A DNA stretch of 52,747 bases from Burkholderiaceae bacterium (GCA_011525945.1 WYBJ01000304.1:1-52747), one strand, 5' to 3'. Shown: positions 7,479 through 19,270, counted from the stretch's first letter. Notes: generated by a model from the letters alone, not told the origin. Made by a program: numbers and translations.

Positions 7479-8237
7479 TCAATGAACCACATACCCGCCA
7501 TCCATCACCAGCGCATGCCCGATCACGTAGCCCGCGTCCTTCGAGCATAGAAACGCCACCACACCGGCGACTTCCTCAGCCGTACCGAAGCGCCCGATCG
7601 GCACGTCGCGTGCGCGCTGCTCGAGCTCACCGGGGTTGCGGCCTGCAAGGAAACCTTCGGTGGTCACGGGGCCGGGACACACGGCGTTGACCGAGATGCC
7701 GTCGGCCGCGAGCTCCAAGGCCATCGCGCGGGTAAGCTGGATGAGCCCGGCCTTGGTGAGGTTGTAGATCGCTCCGTAGCGTGACGCGACGATGCCAAGC
7801 TGGCTCGCCATATGAACGATGTGCCCGCCGCCTTGTGCGCGCATGATCGGCACCACCGCCTGACTGGCGAAGAACGGTGCGCGCAGATTGATCGCGACCG
7901 TGCGGTCGAACTCCTCGCGCGTGAACTCGCCGAACGCCTTGCGCACGCGCACGCCCGCATTGTTCACCAGGATGTCGATGCGCCGCATGCGCGCATGGGC
8001 GGTGGCGATCATCGCCTCGGGTACGGCTGCGTGCGCGAGATCGTGCACGCCCCAGAATGCCTGCGGCGCCCCCGCGGCCTTGCAGGCGGCCGCGGTCTCG
8101 TCCAATTCCCCTTCGGTGCCGTCGGCGGCAAGATAGACCAGCGCACCTTCAGCGGCGAGCCGCAACGCCACCGCCCGCCCGATGCCGCGCGATGCGCCCG
8201 TGACGAGTGCCGTCTTTGCGTTCAATCGCTTCTCCAT
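7479..8237 (-). CDS. Short-chain dehydrogenase (FabG-like)
   Basis: A 252-residue SDR with an intact set of motifs: TGASRGIG near residue 14, NNAG, the catalytic Ser in MASQ, YNLTK, and a normal C-terminal GHALVMDGGYVVH. It resembles 3-oxoacyl-ACP reductase-like enzymes, a group with many substrates, so I do not assign a reaction. It converges on the other SDR gene and is followed upstream by the divergent isocitrate/isopropylmalate-type dehydrogenase. A joint role in breakdown of an organic acid is possible but inferred. Confidence 0.92.
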   Translation of the reverse strand: MEKRLNAKTALVTGASRGIGRAVALRLAAEGALVYLAADGTEGELDETAAACKAAGAPQAFWGVHDLAHAAVPEAMIATAHARMRRIDILVNNAGVRVRKAFGEFTREEFDRTVAINLRAPFFASQAVVPIMRAQGGGHIVHMASQLGIVASRYGAIYNLTKAGLIQLTRAMALELAADGISVNAVCPGPVTTEGFLAGRNPGELEQRARDVPIGRFGTAEEVAGVVAFLCSKDAGYVIGHALVMDGGYVVH

Positions 8238-8413
8238 GGGATCGCCTCGTGCGCGTCGTTCAGTGAGGCGAGAATTGTAGCGCCCGGCGATTGCAGCCGC
8301 TTTCTCCCGCGCTTGCTTCGCGCTCGTTCGTGCCGCTGCGGCGCGAACCGTTGCCGGTCTGCGAGCCGGTTAGAATCGGCCTCCTCGACACTCAAGATCT
8401 GGAGACAGCCGCG

Positions 8414-9472
8414 ATGGACATCCTGGTCCTGCCGGGCGATGGTATCGGCCCGGAAATCTCGCAAGCGACGCTACGCGTGCTCGAGCGCGCGAACGAGCGC
8501 TTCGGCCTCGGCTTGCAGTGCAGGCACGACGAGATGGGCTTTGCCACGCTGAAGAAAGAGGGCACGACCTTTCCGGCGCGCATCCTGGAAACGGCAAGGC
8601 GCTGCGCCGGCGTCATCCTCGGCCCCGTCTCGCATCTGGACTACCCGCCTTCAGATCGAGGCGGGGTCAATCCGTCCGGCGAATTCCGCGTCAAGCTCGA
8701 CCTGTACGCCAACATCCGCCCCGCCAAGTCGCGCCTTGGCGTGGGCCTGACCGGCAAGCCGGTGGACCTCGTGATCTTCCGCGAGTGCACCGAGGGTTTC
8801 TATGCCGATCGCAACATGTATATGGGGATTGGCGAGTTCATGCCGACCGAGGACATTGCGCTGTCGATACGCCGCGTCACGGCCAAGTGCTGTAACCGGA
8901 TCGCGCGGCGCGCGTTCGAGGCGGCACAGGGGCGGCGCAAGAAGGTGACGGCGGTACACAAGCAGAACGTGTTGCGCATCTCGGATGCTCTGTTCCTGCG
9001 CGAGGTGCGCAAGGTTGCACAGGAGTTCCCCGACGTGCAACTGGAGGAAGTGATCGTCGATGCGATGGCGGCGCTGCTGGTGCGCGACCCGACGCGCTTC
9101 GACGTGATTGTCACCGGCAACATGTTCGGCGACATCCTGTCCGACGAAGCCTCCGAGATCTCGGGTAGCCTCGGCCTCGGCGGATCGGTCAATGCCGGCG
9201 ACGACTTGTGCGTCGCGCAGGCGCAGCACGGCTCGGCGCCCGACATCGCCGGCCAGGACAAGGCCAACCCCACCTCCCTCATCCTTTCGACCGCGATGAT
9301 GCTGGAGTGGATGGGGCGCCGGCACGGCTCGGATGCGTTGACGCGCGCGGCGGCGGCAATCGAAGCGGCGATCGATGCGGCTTTGTCGAATCCACAGACG
9401 CGCACCGCGGATCTCAAGGGTCCGCTCGGCACGCTCGCCTTCACCCAGGTGGTCATCGAGCGGCTGGGCTGA
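8414..9472 (+). CDS. Isocitrate/isopropylmalate-family NAD-dependent beta-decarboxylating dehydrogenase
   Basis: A 352-residue cytoplasmic dehydrogenase of the beta-decarboxylating family. It shows the N-terminal LPGDGIGPEI, the metal and cofactor signature NMFGDILSDEASEISGSLGL, and catalytic Lys in KQNVL. The substrate loop reads RECTEGFYADRNMY, which is neither the LeuB nor the Icd pattern, so tartrate, malate or another 2-hydroxyacid is possible. The ATG at 8414 follows GGAGAC. surE begins 15 bp after it, but the functions are unrelated, so co-transcription may be incidental. Confidence 0.88.
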   Translation: MDILVLPGDGIGPEISQATLRVLERANERFGLGLQCRHDEMGFATLKKEGTTFPARILETARRCAGVILGPVSHLDYPPSDRGGVNPSGEFRVKLDLYANIRPAKSRLGVGLTGKPVDLVIFRECTEGFYADRNMYMGIGEFMPTEDIALSIRRVTAKCCNRIARRAFEAAQGRRKKVTAVHKQNVLRISDALFLREVRKVAQEFPDVQLEEVIVDAMAALLVRDPTRFDVIVTGNMFGDILSDEASEISGSLGLGGSVNAGDDLCVAQAQHGSAPDIAGQDKANPTSLILSTAMMLEWMGRRHGSDALTRAAAAIEAAIDAALSNPQTRTADLKGPLGTLAFTQVVIERLG

Positions 9473-9487
9473 AAGCGGTTCGCGGCA

Positions 9488-10237
9488 ATGCGCATCCTGC
9501 TGAGCAACGACGACGGCTATTTCGCGCCCGGGCTCGCGGTATTGGCGCGAGCGCTTTCGCGCGTGGCCGAAGTGACCGTGGTCGCTCCCGAACGCGATCG
9601 TAGCGGCGCCAGCAATTCGCTCACGCTCGACCGGCCGCTCACACTGCGGCGCGCGCCGAGCGGGTTCAGTTACGTCAATGGCACGCCCACCGATTGCGTG
9701 CACCTGGCGGTCACGGGATTGATCGATTTCGTCCCCGACATGATCGTCTCGGGCATCAACGACGGCGCCAACATGGGTGACGACACGATCTATTCGGGAA
9801 CGGTCGCCGCCGCGACCGAGGGCTTCCTGCTCGGCATCCCGTCGCTCGCGATCTCTCTGGCCGGCGGCCGCGCTGCGCACTTCGACACCGCCGCGCACTT
9901 TGCGTGCCGGCTGGTCGAGGGCTTTCGCGAAGGCGCGCCGGCGGCCAATGTGCTGTTGAACGTCAACGTGCCCGATCTGCCGCTCGCGCAGGTGCGAGGC
10001 ATGGAAGTCACGCGGCTGGGCAAACGCCATAAGGCCGAACCCGCGGTGCGCGCGACGACGCCGCGCGGAGACGCGGTGTACTGGGTGGGGGCAGCGGGGC
10101 CGGCACACGACGACGGCGAGGGCACCGACTTTCACGCGATCGCCAACCGGCGCGTTTCGGTCACACCCTTGCAGATGGATCTGACGCACTTCGCCCAACT
10201 CGACGCGGTGCGCGACTGGCTCGCGCGTGCTCGATGA
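9488..10237 (+). CDS. surE: 5'/3'-nucleotidase SurE
   Basis: A 249-residue survival protein with nucleoside monophosphate phosphatase activity. The metal ligands are in their standard places: Asp8 and Asp9 (SNDDG), Ser39 (RDRSGASNS) and Asn91 ([10 protein letters not shown]). It is the first gene of a coupled surE-pcm-nlpD unit; its stop overlaps the pcm start (ATGA). It probably hydrolyses nucleotides during starvation. Confidence 0.97.
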   Translation: MRILLSNDDGYFAPGLAVLARALSRVAEVTVVAPERDRSGASNSLTLDRPLTLRRAPSGFSYVNGTPTDCVHLAVTGLIDFVPDMIVSGINDGANMGDDTIYSGTVAAATEGFLLGIPSLAISLAGGRAAHFDTAAHFACRLVEGFREGAPAANVLLNVNVPDLPLAQVRGMEVTRLGKRHKAEPAVRATTPRGDAVYWVGAAGPAHDDGEGTDFHAIANRRVSVTPLQMDLTHFAQLDAVRDWLARAR

Positions 10238-10896
10238 GCCAGCGCGTTCGCGGCATCGGCATGACCTCGGAGCGCACGCGCCTGCGCATGGTCGAGCGCT
10301 TGCGCGCCAGCGGCGTGCGCGACGCCGCGGTGCTCGGCGCGATGGCCGAAATCCCGCGCCACATCTTCGTCGACGAAGCGTTGGCGAGCCGTGCGTACGA
10401 CGATGTATCGCTTCCGCTCGGTCACGGTCAGACGATTTCGCATCCGCTCACGGTCGCGCGCATGTGCGAGTTGGCGCGCGCCGGCGGCCCGCTCGGGCGC
10501 GTGCTCGAGGTGGGCACCGGATGCGGTTATCAGGCCGCGGTGCTCTCGAAGATTGCGCGCGAGGTGTTCTCGGTCGAGCGCATCGGCGCCTTGCTCGAAC
10601 AGGCGCGCGTGCGCATCCTGCGCGAGCTGAAACTGCGCAACGTGCGCATGAAGCTCGCGGACGGCCAGGAGGGTTTGCCGGAAGCGGCGCCGTTTGACGC
10701 GATCGTAGTCGCGGCGGCGGCGAGTGCGCCGCCTGCGGCGTTGGCCGAACAATTGGCACCGGGTGGTAGAATGATCTTGCCGCTGGGAACCCAGAAGCAA
10801 CGGCTTTGTCTGATCGAGCGCTCGGCTTCGGGTCTGATCGACAACATGCTGGAAGAAGTTCATTTCGTACCGCTGCGCTCGGGCACGCTGCGATGA
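10234..10896 (+). CDS. pcm: Protein-L-isoaspartate O-methyltransferase
   Basis: A 220-residue cytosolic repair enzyme that methylates isoaspartyl residues of damaged proteins using SAM. The substrate loop [12 protein letters not shown] and SAM motif [17 protein letters not shown] are clear, and the C-terminal [14 protein letters not shown] region matches the family. It overlaps surE by 4 bp (ATGA) at its start and nlpD by 4 bp at its end, so translation of the three is coupled. Confidence 0.97.
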   Translation: MSQRVRGIGMTSERTRLRMVERLRASGVRDAAVLGAMAEIPRHIFVDEALASRAYDDVSLPLGHGQTISHPLTVARMCELARAGGPLGRVLEVGTGCGYQAAVLSKIAREVFSVERIGALLEQARVRILRELKLRNVRMKLADGQEGLPEAAPFDAIVVAAAASAPPAALAEQLAPGGRMILPLGTQKQRLCLIERSASGLIDNMLEEVHFVPLRSGTLR

Positions 10897-11870
10897 GGAT
10901 GCGAACGCACGCGCTCGTTGCAGCTCTCATCGTCGCGTTGAGCGGTTGCATGGTCGCAAAGCGACCCGCGCCGGTGGTGGAGCGCAAACCCTCGCCGAGC
11001 ATGGCCGAGGCGCGCCCGGGCACCTATACTGTCAAGCGCGGCGATACGTTGTACGCCATCGCCAACGCGCACGGCGTCGGCTACCGCGATCTCGCGCGCT
11101 GGAACAACATTAGCAATCCCGCCGCTATCGAGGTCGGGCAGGTGCTGCTGGTGAAGGATCCGAACGCACCCGCGGGCGCACCAAGCATCGCGGCGCCAAG
11201 CGCCCCTGTCGCGCCCGGAGCAACCGTGACCCAGCCTTATCAGGCGCCTCCGCCCGTACAAGGGCAGGCGATGGGCGCTGTCGGCACACCGCTGCCGCCG
11301 CCTGGCGACAAACCGTTGACAACCGAAACGCCGCCGGCCGACCTCATCACCACGCCGCAAGCCGTAAAACTGCCGTACTCGCAAGCCGCACTCGCCCAGT
11401 TGCAGGAAACCACACCGGCGCCCGCGACGAGTGCTGCACCGGCACCGACCAGCGTACCGGAAAGGCAGCCTGCGCCGAGCGCAGCCGACGATCCCGACGC
11501 GGTGAACTGGGGGTGGCCGACCAAGGGCAAGGTGATCGCGGAGTTCAACGAGAATGGCGGGCCGAAGGGCGTGCAGATCGCGGGAAATCCCGGTCAGGCG
11601 ATCGTCGCGGCGGCACCCGGCCGGGTCGTGTACACCGGCCACGGACTGCGTGGCTACGGCAATCTCGTCATCATCAAGCACAACGACACCTACCTGTCGG
11701 CTTACGCACACAACCGCAGCGTCCTGGTGAAGCAGGGCGACACTGTCGCCAAGGGCCAGAAGATCGCGGAGATGGGCGACTCGGATGCGAGCCGCGTCAT
11801 GCTGCACTTCGAAATTCGGCGCTTGGGCAAGCCCGTGGATCCGATGAGGTTTCTGCCGCCGCCGACGTGA
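10893..11870 (+). CDS. nlpD: NlpD-like lipoprotein: LysM plus degenerate LytM domain
   Basis: A 325-residue outer-membrane lipoprotein with a lipobox (ALSGC) near residue 19. A LysM peptidoglycan-binding domain follows at about 46-90 ([17 protein letters not shown], then VGQVLLV), a Pro/Ala-rich linker, and a C-terminal LytM/M23 domain (about 205-325). The LytM domain lacks the first zinc His and Asp (PKGVQIAG where HxGxD is expected) and has only one His in MLHFEIR. It is therefore probably an amidase activator, like NlpD, rather than an enzyme. The ATG at 10893 overlaps the pcm stop. In many relatives rpoS follows; here a convergent gene does. Confidence 0.93.
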   Translation: MRMRTHALVAALIVALSGCMVAKRPAPVVERKPSPSMAEARPGTYTVKRGDTLYAIANAHGVGYRDLARWNNISNPAAIEVGQVLLVKDPNAPAGAPSIAAPSAPVAPGATVTQPYQAPPPVQGQAMGAVGTPLPPPGDKPLTTETPPADLITTPQAVKLPYSQAALAQLQETTPAPATSAAPAPTSVPERQPAPSAADDPDAVNWGWPTKGKVIAEFNENGGPKGVQIAGNPGQAIVAAAPGRVVYTGHGLRGYGNLVIIKHNDTYLSAYAHNRSVLVKQGDTVAKGQKIAEMGDSDASRVMLHFEIRRLGKPVDPMRFLPPPT

Positions 11871-11894
11871 GGTGTGACGATGCCCGTTCACGCC

Positions 11895-13850
11895 TCATTG
11901 CAGCTCGCGCACCAGCCGCTTCAGCCGCCGCACCTGCGCGCGGTCGCTACCGGCCCCGTAACGCAGCGCGATGTACGACTCGGTGATCGCGCGGATCGCC
12001 GCCGCGGCCTCCGGAACGCGCCGCGCCGCGCGATCGGCGAAGTCCGCCGGACCTTCGGATGGCGCGCGTTGCGCACCGCGTCGCGCGAGCTTGCGGCAGA
12101 AGCGCGCGTAGATCGCGACCACCGGGTCGCGCGCGTGCCGGTGCAGGCGGCGCAAGATCACGACCGCGAAGATGCAGGTAATGAAGGCGGTGATGCCGAG
12201 CAGGATGAGCGCGAGCGTTTGCGAGGTGGCGCGGTCCAGGCCCACCCGCGACAGCAACCAGTACTGGCGCTCGGGGTTGTAGCCGAGCACCCACTGATTC
12301 CAGGAGTTCGCGAACGAGTCCCAGGTGAAGCGCAGTTGGCGTAGCCATTCGCTGTTGCTGCGAAGCGCCAGGGGCAAGGCGTCGGTCGCCGGCACCGCGG
12401 CGGCGATACCGGATTCCACGCGCAGCGGCGACACCGCCGCGGTCGGATCGACCCGCACCCAGCCGCGTCCAGCGATCCATACCTCGGCCCAGGCATGCGC
12501 CTCGGACTGGCGCACGATCATGTAATTGCCGATGGGGTTGACTTCCCCGCCCTGATAGCCCGTCACGACGCGCGCCGGAATGCCTGCCGCGCGCATGAGA
12601 ACGGCGAACGCCGAGGCGTAGTGCTCGCAGAAACCGCTGCGGGTGTTGAACAGGAAATCGTCGACCGGATTGTCGCCCAGCAGCGGCGGGGTAAGCGTAT
12701 AGAAGAACGGCTGGGTGCGAAACATCGCGAGAACCTGCTTCACCATGTCTTCGTCGTCACGCGCGGCGTTGCGCATATTGAGCGCGAGCGCCCGCGTGCG
12801 CCAGTTGTAACCGTCCGGCAACTGCAGCGCACGCCGGCGCTCGTACGGGCTCAATCCCTCGTAGCCCAACCGGTAACTGGTGTGCGAGGTCATCTCGTAG
12901 CGCGTGCGGCTTCGCACCGGCCGGTTCGCAAGCATCTGGAAATCCGTCGTGAAACGACTCTCGGGAGCGAGCTTGGCGGGCAAGTCGAGCGCGAACAGCC
13001 AGCGCTTGTCGTGCGGTTCGAGCGTGACGGTGTAGCTGTACGCGGCGCCCGTTCCGACCGGCGCATAACTGGGGGTCGCCGATTCGAACGTCATGCCCAT
13101 GTGCCACGACGTGCCGTCGAAGTACCACAGCACCGGTCCGCGCCAGTAGAGCTGGTTCGGCTTGGGTATCTCCCCCTGGAACTGCACGCGAAACGCGACC
13201 GCGTCGGACAGGCTCAGCTGGCTCAGCGTTCCCGGGCTCATGGAATCGGACAGCCCGCTGACGCCGGCGAACGCATCGCGCGGCAGGCCCCACAGCGGAC
13301 CCTGGACGCGCGGGAAGAGCAGGAACAACACCAGCATCAGAGGTGTGGCTTGCGCCAGCATGATCGCCGACAAGCGCAATGTCTCCTGGTAGCGCAGCGC
13401 GCCTTCTCGCCACTGCAGGCCGATCATCGTGCCGGTGATCACCCAGACACCCACCAGCATCAGAGCCGCCGTGGGAATGGTCTGCGAGTACAGGAAGTTC
13501 GTCAGTACGACGAAGTACGACAGGAAGATGACGATCATGGCATCGCGCATGCTCGCCATCTCGAGCAGCTTCAGCGTCAGCATCACCACCAGCAGCGCGA
13601 CCCCCGCGTCGCGTCCGAACAGGGTGCCGAAGCTGACATAGATGCCCGCGCTCGCACCCGCCACCACGGTGAGCAGCAGCCACTTGCGGGGGAGTTGCCC
13701 GCCTTTCCAGCCGAGGTACAGCCGCCAGGCGATCGCGAGCGCCGCCAGCGCGGTAATCCAGACGGGCAGGCGCTCGACATGCGGCAACGTGACCAATGCC
13801 ATGGACAGCGCCATCCAGGCGACGTTGCGGGTGTCGAGGCGCGGCGTCAT
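11895..13850 (-). CDS. TgpA-like membrane transglutaminase (DUF3488/transglutaminase core)
   Basis: A 651-residue inner-membrane protein. The N-terminal ~180 residues form several membrane helices. A periplasmic transglutaminase-like domain follows with a complete catalytic triad: Cys408 (SGFCEHYAS), His452 (EAHAWAEVW) and Asp468 (RVDPTAAV). One more helix near residue 560 (ILLGITAFITCIFAVVIL) leads to a cytoplasmic tail. The family includes P. aeruginosa TgpA, which is essential for growth; its substrate is not firmly known. It overlaps the DUF58 gene by 4 bp (ATGA) and is the last of three genes moxR-DUF58-tgpA. Confidence 0.93.
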   Translation of the reverse strand: MTPRLDTRNVAWMALSMALVTLPHVERLPVWITALAALAIAWRLYLGWKGGQLPRKWLLLTVVAGASAGIYVSFGTLFGRDAGVALLVVMLTLKLLEMASMRDAMIVIFLSYFVVLTNFLYSQTIPTAALMLVGVWVITGTMIGLQWREGALRYQETLRLSAIMLAQATPLMLVLFLLFPRVQGPLWGLPRDAFAGVSGLSDSMSPGTLSQLSLSDAVAFRVQFQGEIPKPNQLYWRGPVLWYFDGTSWHMGMTFESATPSYAPVGTGAAYSYTVTLEPHDKRWLFALDLPAKLAPESRFTTDFQMLANRPVRSRTRYEMTSHTSYRLGYEGLSPYERRRALQLPDGYNWRTRALALNMRNAARDDEDMVKQVLAMFRTQPFFYTLTPPLLGDNPVDDFLFNTRSGFCEHYASAFAVLMRAAGIPARVVTGYQGGEVNPIGNYMIVRQSEAHAWAEVWIAGRGWVRVDPTAAVSPLRVESGIAAAVPATDALPLALRSNSEWLRQLRFTWDSFANSWNQWVLGYNPERQYWLLSRVGLDRATSQTLALILLGITAFITCIFAVVILRRLHRHARDPVVAIYARFCRKLARRGAQRAPSEGPADFADRAARRVPEAAAAIRAITESYIALRYGAGSDRAQVRRLKRLVRELQ

Positions 13851-14809
13851 TGCGGCAGCAGCGCGAGCGTTTCCAGGCAGCGCGTGCGATGGCCGGCACC
13901 CGCCGCCGGCTCGATCACCTGCGAGGCGAGGCGCAGGCCGTAGGTCATGCCGGCGGCGTCTGCATCGAGCACCCAGCGCGTGAGCCGCGAAATGCGCGCT
14001 TCGATCGGCATCGTTGGCGGCAGCGCGTTCCAGTCGAGCCACAGCTCGCTTTCGGCCTCGCCGCTGAACACCTTGCTCAGCAGCCCCCGATTCTGCGCGT
14101 CGGCTTTCCACGCGATGCGTCGCGGCGAGTCGCTGGCGTGATAGGCGCGAAGTCCGGCGAAATCTTCGTTGCCAAGCGCAGACGCCGATCCCTCGCCGCG
14201 TTCGCCGGTGGGTGCGGGCAGGGGCGCCGGCGGCGTTTCCGGGCGAGCGAACACGATACAGTCGACATCCGGTTCGAGATAGGTCCAGGCGCGGAAAAGA
14301 CCGAGCGGAAAACGTGTCCGCAGCATCACCCTGCCGATGGCGAGCCGACCGCGGCTACGCGTGGCGAGCATGATCGGCGCTAGCGTATCGGTGCCTGCCG
14401 CGACGTCGAATCCATACGCATGGCCGGTCGACGAGACCGCTTCCAGGGCGGCGCGATCGACTTCGGTGGGGTTCTCGATGCGCAGCGGGAACTCGGCCGC
14501 ATCGCCGGCGAACACAGAGCGCGCCCGCCCCGTCGAAATGCGCAGATTCGCCATGTTGCGGAACGTGTACAGCATCCCGTTTACGCCCAGTCCGGCGAGC
14601 AGAAACGTGAGGACGAAGCCGAGCGCGAGCGAGTAGTTGACCGAGCCGGCGAGCATCAGCACGAGCACCAGGAAAAAGATGCATCCGTGCGAGGTCGGCA
14701 GGATGTAGACGCGCCGGTGCCCGAGCACGATGGGGCCGGGCTGCGGTCCGCGTAGCTGGTAGAGCCAGATATCGATCCAGCGTCGCAGTGCAAGGGGCAG
14801 GGCACGCAT
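13847..14809 (-). CDS. DUF58 domain protein, MoxR partner
   Basis: A 320-residue protein with two adjacent membrane helices near the N-terminus (about 44-80) and a C-terminal DUF58 region containing GLRAYHASDSPRRIAWKADAQ. DUF58 proteins have a von Willebrand-like fold and work with MoxR AAA ATPases in protein maturation. It lies between moxR (24-bp gap) and the TgpA-like transglutaminase (4-bp overlap), the common gene order. Confidence 0.93.
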   Translation of the reverse strand: MRALPLALRRWIDIWLYQLRGPQPGPIVLGHRRVYILPTSHGCIFFLVLVLMLAGSVNYSLALGFVLTFLLAGLGVNGMLYTFRNMANLRISTGRARSVFAGDAAEFPLRIENPTEVDRAALEAVSSTGHAYGFDVAAGTDTLAPIMLATRSRGRLAIGRVMLRTRFPLGLFRAWTYLEPDVDCIVFARPETPPAPLPAPTGERGEGSASALGNEDFAGLRAYHASDSPRRIAWKADAQNRGLLSKVFSGEAESELWLDWNALPPTMPIEARISRLTRWVLDADAAGMTYGLRLASQVIEPAAGAGHRTRCLETLALLPQ

Positions 14810-14833
14810 GGGCGGCCGCGGGTGTTGCCGCCG

Positions 14834-15874
<1,041 letters not shown>

Positions 15875-16301
15875 CCGTTTCACCGCAGCCGCTCCGATGT
15901 GTGATAAGCGCGACGTCGAACGCACACCGACCCTCGATCCAGGCGGTGACGTTCGCTTGCAGCGGGGAGCGGGCGTTGCTCGTGCCCTCGCGCGAGCGCG
16001 CAGGATGCCACGATTTGCGCCGCTCCGATCGCGAATCATGACCCGTCTCGACGCCCAATTCCTGGCTTGCCTATCGCAAGGATCGTGCTAGCCTGCAATC
16101 GGCGAGCGTTTCGCGTCGCGGGCTCGCGTCGTAACCTGCTGGCCGCGCCGACCCCATCATAGCAAAATCCTATCGCCTGGAATTCGCCAGCGATGTCTGC
16201 CGCGACGGCAGAACGGCTCCGCCGTCCGAGCGCGATTGCGCCCGGCACATTGCAAGAGCATGCAGCCTCGCAAGGCGCTGCGTCGAGTCTCGATGTCGCG
16301 C
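15875..16301. other. Intergenic region upstream of moxR, no gene seen
   Basis: Between the moxR start and the end of the Mth938-like gene I see no convincing gene. Short open frames on both strands lack domain features and good starts. It presumably contains the moxR promoter on the minus strand, but I could not pick out clear -35/-10 boxes. Confidence 0.5.
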
Positions 16302-16670
16302 TCAGGCCACGATCAGCGCGGCGAGCACGCGTCTGCCCTCGCTCACGAGAATGCCGTACGTGCGGCAGGCCGCCTGCGTGTCCATCACTTCGTAACCGAT
16401 TCCGGCATCGATCAGAGGCCGTAGCACGCTTGCCGGCGGAAAGTGCAGGCGAGCACCCGTGCCGATCAGCGCGACTTCCGGTGCATGCTCGATAAGCGAC
16501 GCGACGTCCGCCGCCTTGATCGTGCTTGCGTCCATTACCGGCCAGGCGGAAACGCGGTCCGGCGTGACGACCAGGCTCGTCTCGTGACGCGTGCCGTTGA
16601 CGCTCACGTAACCGCTGCCGGCGCTGGTGATCTGGTTGCGGCCTTCGCCGCGGGCGAGATGAAGCTTCAC
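16302..16670 (-). CDS. Mth938-like (DUF498) domain protein
   Basis: A 122-residue single-domain protein of the Mth938/NDUFAF3-like family, with the typical EVALIGTGARLHFPP motif and the YEVMDTQAACRTYGIL segment. The biochemical role in bacteria is not established; the eukaryotic relative is an assembly factor for complex I. It is divergent from alaC across about 85 bp, an arrangement I recall as common in betaproteobacteria. Confidence 0.88.
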   Translation of the reverse strand: MKLHLARGEGRNQITSAGSGYVSVNGTRHETSLVVTPDRVSAWPVMDASTIKAADVASLIEHAPEVALIGTGARLHFPPASVLRPLIDAGIGYEVMDTQAACRTYGILVSEGRRVLAALIVA

Positions 16671-16754
16671 GATCGAGTCTGTTGCGTTGCCCGTGACTCT
16701 CGGGCGCGGCTAGAATGATACCCTTTTGGCCCGTTGCGGCCGCCCCGGTTCCCG

Positions 16755-17939
16755 ATGGAAGAGTTCTCCCGCATCAAGCGCTTGCCGCCTTACGTCTTCA
16801 ACGTCACGGGAGAGCTCAAGGCGAGTTCCCGCCGGCGCGGCGAAGACGTGGTCGATCTCTCGATGGGGAATCCGGACCAGCCGACGCCGAGCCATATCGT
16901 CGCCAAGCTGATCGAGGCGGTGCAGCGGCCCGATACCCACCGCTACTCGGTCTCCAAGGGCATTCCGCGACTGCGCCGCGCCATCTGCAACTGGTACAAG
17001 ACCCGCTACGACGTCGACCTCGACCCGGACAGCGAGGCGATCGTGACGATCGGCTCCAAGGAAGGCTTGGCGCACCTGGCGCTCGCCACACTCGACACGG
17101 GCGACATCGTGCTCGTGCCCAACCCGAGTTACCCGATCCACATCTACGGGCCGGTGATCGCGGGCGCCGACATCCGCCATGTGCCGATGGTGCCCGGCGC
17201 GGATTTTTTCGACGAGTTCGAGAAGGCGATCCGCGGCTCGTATCCGAAGCCGAAGATGCTGATCGTCAATTTTCCCAGCAACCCCACGACCCAATGCGTG
17301 GATCTCGGCTTCTTCGAGAAACTCGTGGCGATGGCGCGCGAGCACCACGTCTACGTCGTACACGACATCGCCTATGCCGACATCGTTTTCGATGGCTACA
17401 GGGCGCCTTCGATCATGCAGGTGCCCGGCGCGCTCGACATCGCGGTCGAGTTCTTCACCCTGTCCAAGTCGTACAGCATGGCCGGCTGGCGCGTGGGCTT
17501 CATGGTCGGTAACCGCGAGCTGGTAACGGCACTGGGTCGCATGAAGAGCTATCACGATTACGGCATGTTCGCGCCGATCCAGATCGCGTCGATCATCGCG
17601 CTGGAAGGCCCGCAGGATTGCGTGGAGGAAGTGCGCAGGCTCTACCAGAAGCGGCGCGACGTGACCTGCCAGGGACTCAAGGCGATCGGCTGGGAGGTCG
17701 AGGTGCCGCGAGCGTCCATGTACGTCTGGGCGAAGATCCCGCAGATCTACCGCAAGGCGGGCTCGCTCGAGTTCAGCAAGAAGCTGATGATCGATGCCAA
17801 GGTCGCGGTGTCGCCCGGCATCGGCTTCGGCGAGTACGGCGATGACCACGTGCGCTTCGCGCTCATCGAGAACGAAGCCAGGACCAGACAGGCGATCCGC
17901 GGGATCAGGGACATGTTCCGGAAGGATGGTTTGCTATGA
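16755..17939 (+). CDS. alaC: Alanine aminotransferase AlaC-type
   Basis: A 394-residue PLP enzyme of fold type I, probably interconverting pyruvate/glutamate with alanine/2-oxoglutarate. It shows the substrate entrance [17 protein letters not shown], the aspartate pairing with the pyridine ring ([10 protein letters not shown]), and the Schiff-base Lys in [15 protein letters not shown]. The C-terminal Arg that binds the carboxylate is in [11 protein letters not shown]. The ATG at 16755 was chosen because [15 protein letters not shown] is the usual family start. Its stop overlaps the hom start (ATGA). Confidence 0.95.
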   Translation: MEEFSRIKRLPPYVFNVTGELKASSRRRGEDVVDLSMGNPDQPTPSHIVAKLIEAVQRPDTHRYSVSKGIPRLRRAICNWYKTRYDVDLDPDSEAIVTIGSKEGLAHLALATLDTGDIVLVPNPSYPIHIYGPVIAGADIRHVPMVPGADFFDEFEKAIRGSYPKPKMLIVNFPSNPTTQCVDLGFFEKLVAMAREHHVYVVHDIAYADIVFDGYRAPSIMQVPGALDIAVEFFTLSKSYSMAGWRVGFMVGNRELVTALGRMKSYHDYGMFAPIQIASIIALEGPQDCVEEVRRLYQKRRDVTCQGLKAIGWEVEVPRASMYVWAKIPQIYRKAGSLEFSKKLMIDAKVAVSPGIGFGEYGDDHVRFALIENEARTRQAIRGIRDMFRKDGLL

Positions 17940-19264
17940 GCGCGGCCCTGAAGCCCATTCAGGTGGGACTGCTCGGCATCGGCACCGTCGGCGGCGGTAC
18001 GTTCCGGGTGCTGCAACGTAACGAGGAAGAGATCGCGCGCCGCGCGGGCCGTGCCATCCGCCTGGCCAAGGTGGCGGAAAAGGATCTCGACAAGGCCCGG
18101 GCCATTGTCGGCGCGTCGGTCGAGCTCACCGCGGACGCGTTCGCTGTCGTGAACGATCCCGACATCGACATCGTGGTCGAGCTGATCGGCGGCACTTCGG
18201 TGGCACGCGAACTGGTGCTCAAGGCGATCGAGAACGGCAAGCAGGTGGTGACGGCGAACAAGGCGTTGCTCGCGACGCACGGCAACGAGATTTTCGCAGC
18301 CGCACAGCGCAAAGGCGTGATGGTGGCGTTCGAGGGTGCGGTGGCGGGCGGCGTGCCGATCATCAAGGCGCTGCGCGAGGGGCTCGCTGCCAACCGCATC
18401 GAGTGGATCGCCGGCATCATCAACGGCACCAGCAACTTCATCCTGTCCGAGATGCGGGCGAAGGGAAGCGCGTTCGCCGACGTCCTGCGCGAAGCGCAGC
18501 AGCTCGGTTACGCCGAGGCCGATCCGACATTCGATGTGCAGGGGACCGATGCCGCGCACAAGCTCACGATCATGGCGGCAATCGGCTTCGGCATCCCGAT
18601 GCAGTTCTCGGCCTGCTACACCGAGGGCATCACCAGGCTCGCGCGCGAGGATATCCGCTACGCCGAGGAACTGGGCTACCGTATCAAGCTGCTCGGTATC
18701 ACCAAGCGCGTTGCACAGGGCTTCGAGCTGCGCGTGCATCCGGCGCTTGTTCCCGCGCGGCGGCTGATCGCCAACGTCGAAGGCGTAATGAACGCGATCC
18801 TGGTCAAGGGCGATGCGGTCGGGCAGACGATGTACTATGGCGCGGGTGCAGGTGCCGAGCCGACCGCCTCGGCGATCGTTGCGGACCTTCTCGATGTGAC
18901 GCGTATGCATACGGCCGATCCGCGCCATCGCGTGCCGCATCTCGCCTTCCAGTCCGATCGCCTGTCGAACATGCCGATTCTGCCGATGGACGAGGTCGAG
19001 ACTGCGTATTATCTGCGCATGCGCGTGGAAGATCGGCCCGGGGTGCTGGCCGACATCACGCGCATCCTCGCAGACCTCGCCATCTCGATCGACGCGATGG
19101 TGCAGAAAGAACCGGGCGAGGGGGAGCAGCAGGTCGACATCGTGATGCTCACCCATCTCACGCGCGAGAAGCACATCAACGCGGCGCTCGCGCGCATCGA
19201 GGCGCTGCCCGTGGTGAGCGGCGAAGTCACGCGCATCCGGCTCGAAGAGCTGGGTCAGGCCTAG
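17936..19264 (+). CDS. hom: Homoserine dehydrogenase
   Basis: A 442-residue enzyme reducing aspartate semialdehyde to homoserine, the branch point to threonine and methionine. The N-terminal NAD(P)-binding motif reads [12 protein letters not shown]. The catalytic domain contains the family segment [13 protein letters not shown] and [13 protein letters not shown]-terminal ACT domain (about 355-430, starting [13 protein letters not shown]) suggests feedback control by an amino acid such as threonine. It overlaps alaC by 4 bp and is followed after 6 bp by thrC. Confidence 0.97.
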   Translation: MSAALKPIQVGLLGIGTVGGGTFRVLQRNEEEIARRAGRAIRLAKVAEKDLDKARAIVGASVELTADAFAVVNDPDIDIVVELIGGTSVARELVLKAIENGKQVVTANKALLATHGNEIFAAAQRKGVMVAFEGAVAGGVPIIKALREGLAANRIEWIAGIINGTSNFILSEMRAKGSAFADVLREAQQLGYAEADPTFDVQGTDAAHKLTIMAAIGFGIPMQFSACYTEGITRLAREDIRYAEELGYRIKLLGITKRVAQGFELRVHPALVPARRLIANVEGVMNAILVKGDAVGQTMYYGAGAGAEPTASAIVADLLDVTRMHTADPRHRVPHLAFQSDRLSNMPILPMDEVETAYYLRMRVEDRPGVLADITRILADLAISIDAMVQKEPGEGEQQVDIVMLTHLTREKHINAALARIEALPVVSGEVTRIRLEELGQA

Positions 19265-19270
19265 ACGAAT

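Noticed and set aside
8651..10198. A 515-codon minus-strand open frame opposite the dehydrogenase and surE
   Set aside because: It mirrors two confident genes and has no recognisable domain or start site.
12495..13943. A 482-codon plus-strand open frame opposite the transglutaminase gene
   Set aside because: The minus-strand gene has a complete catalytic triad; this frame is a shadow rich in His, Arg and Gln.
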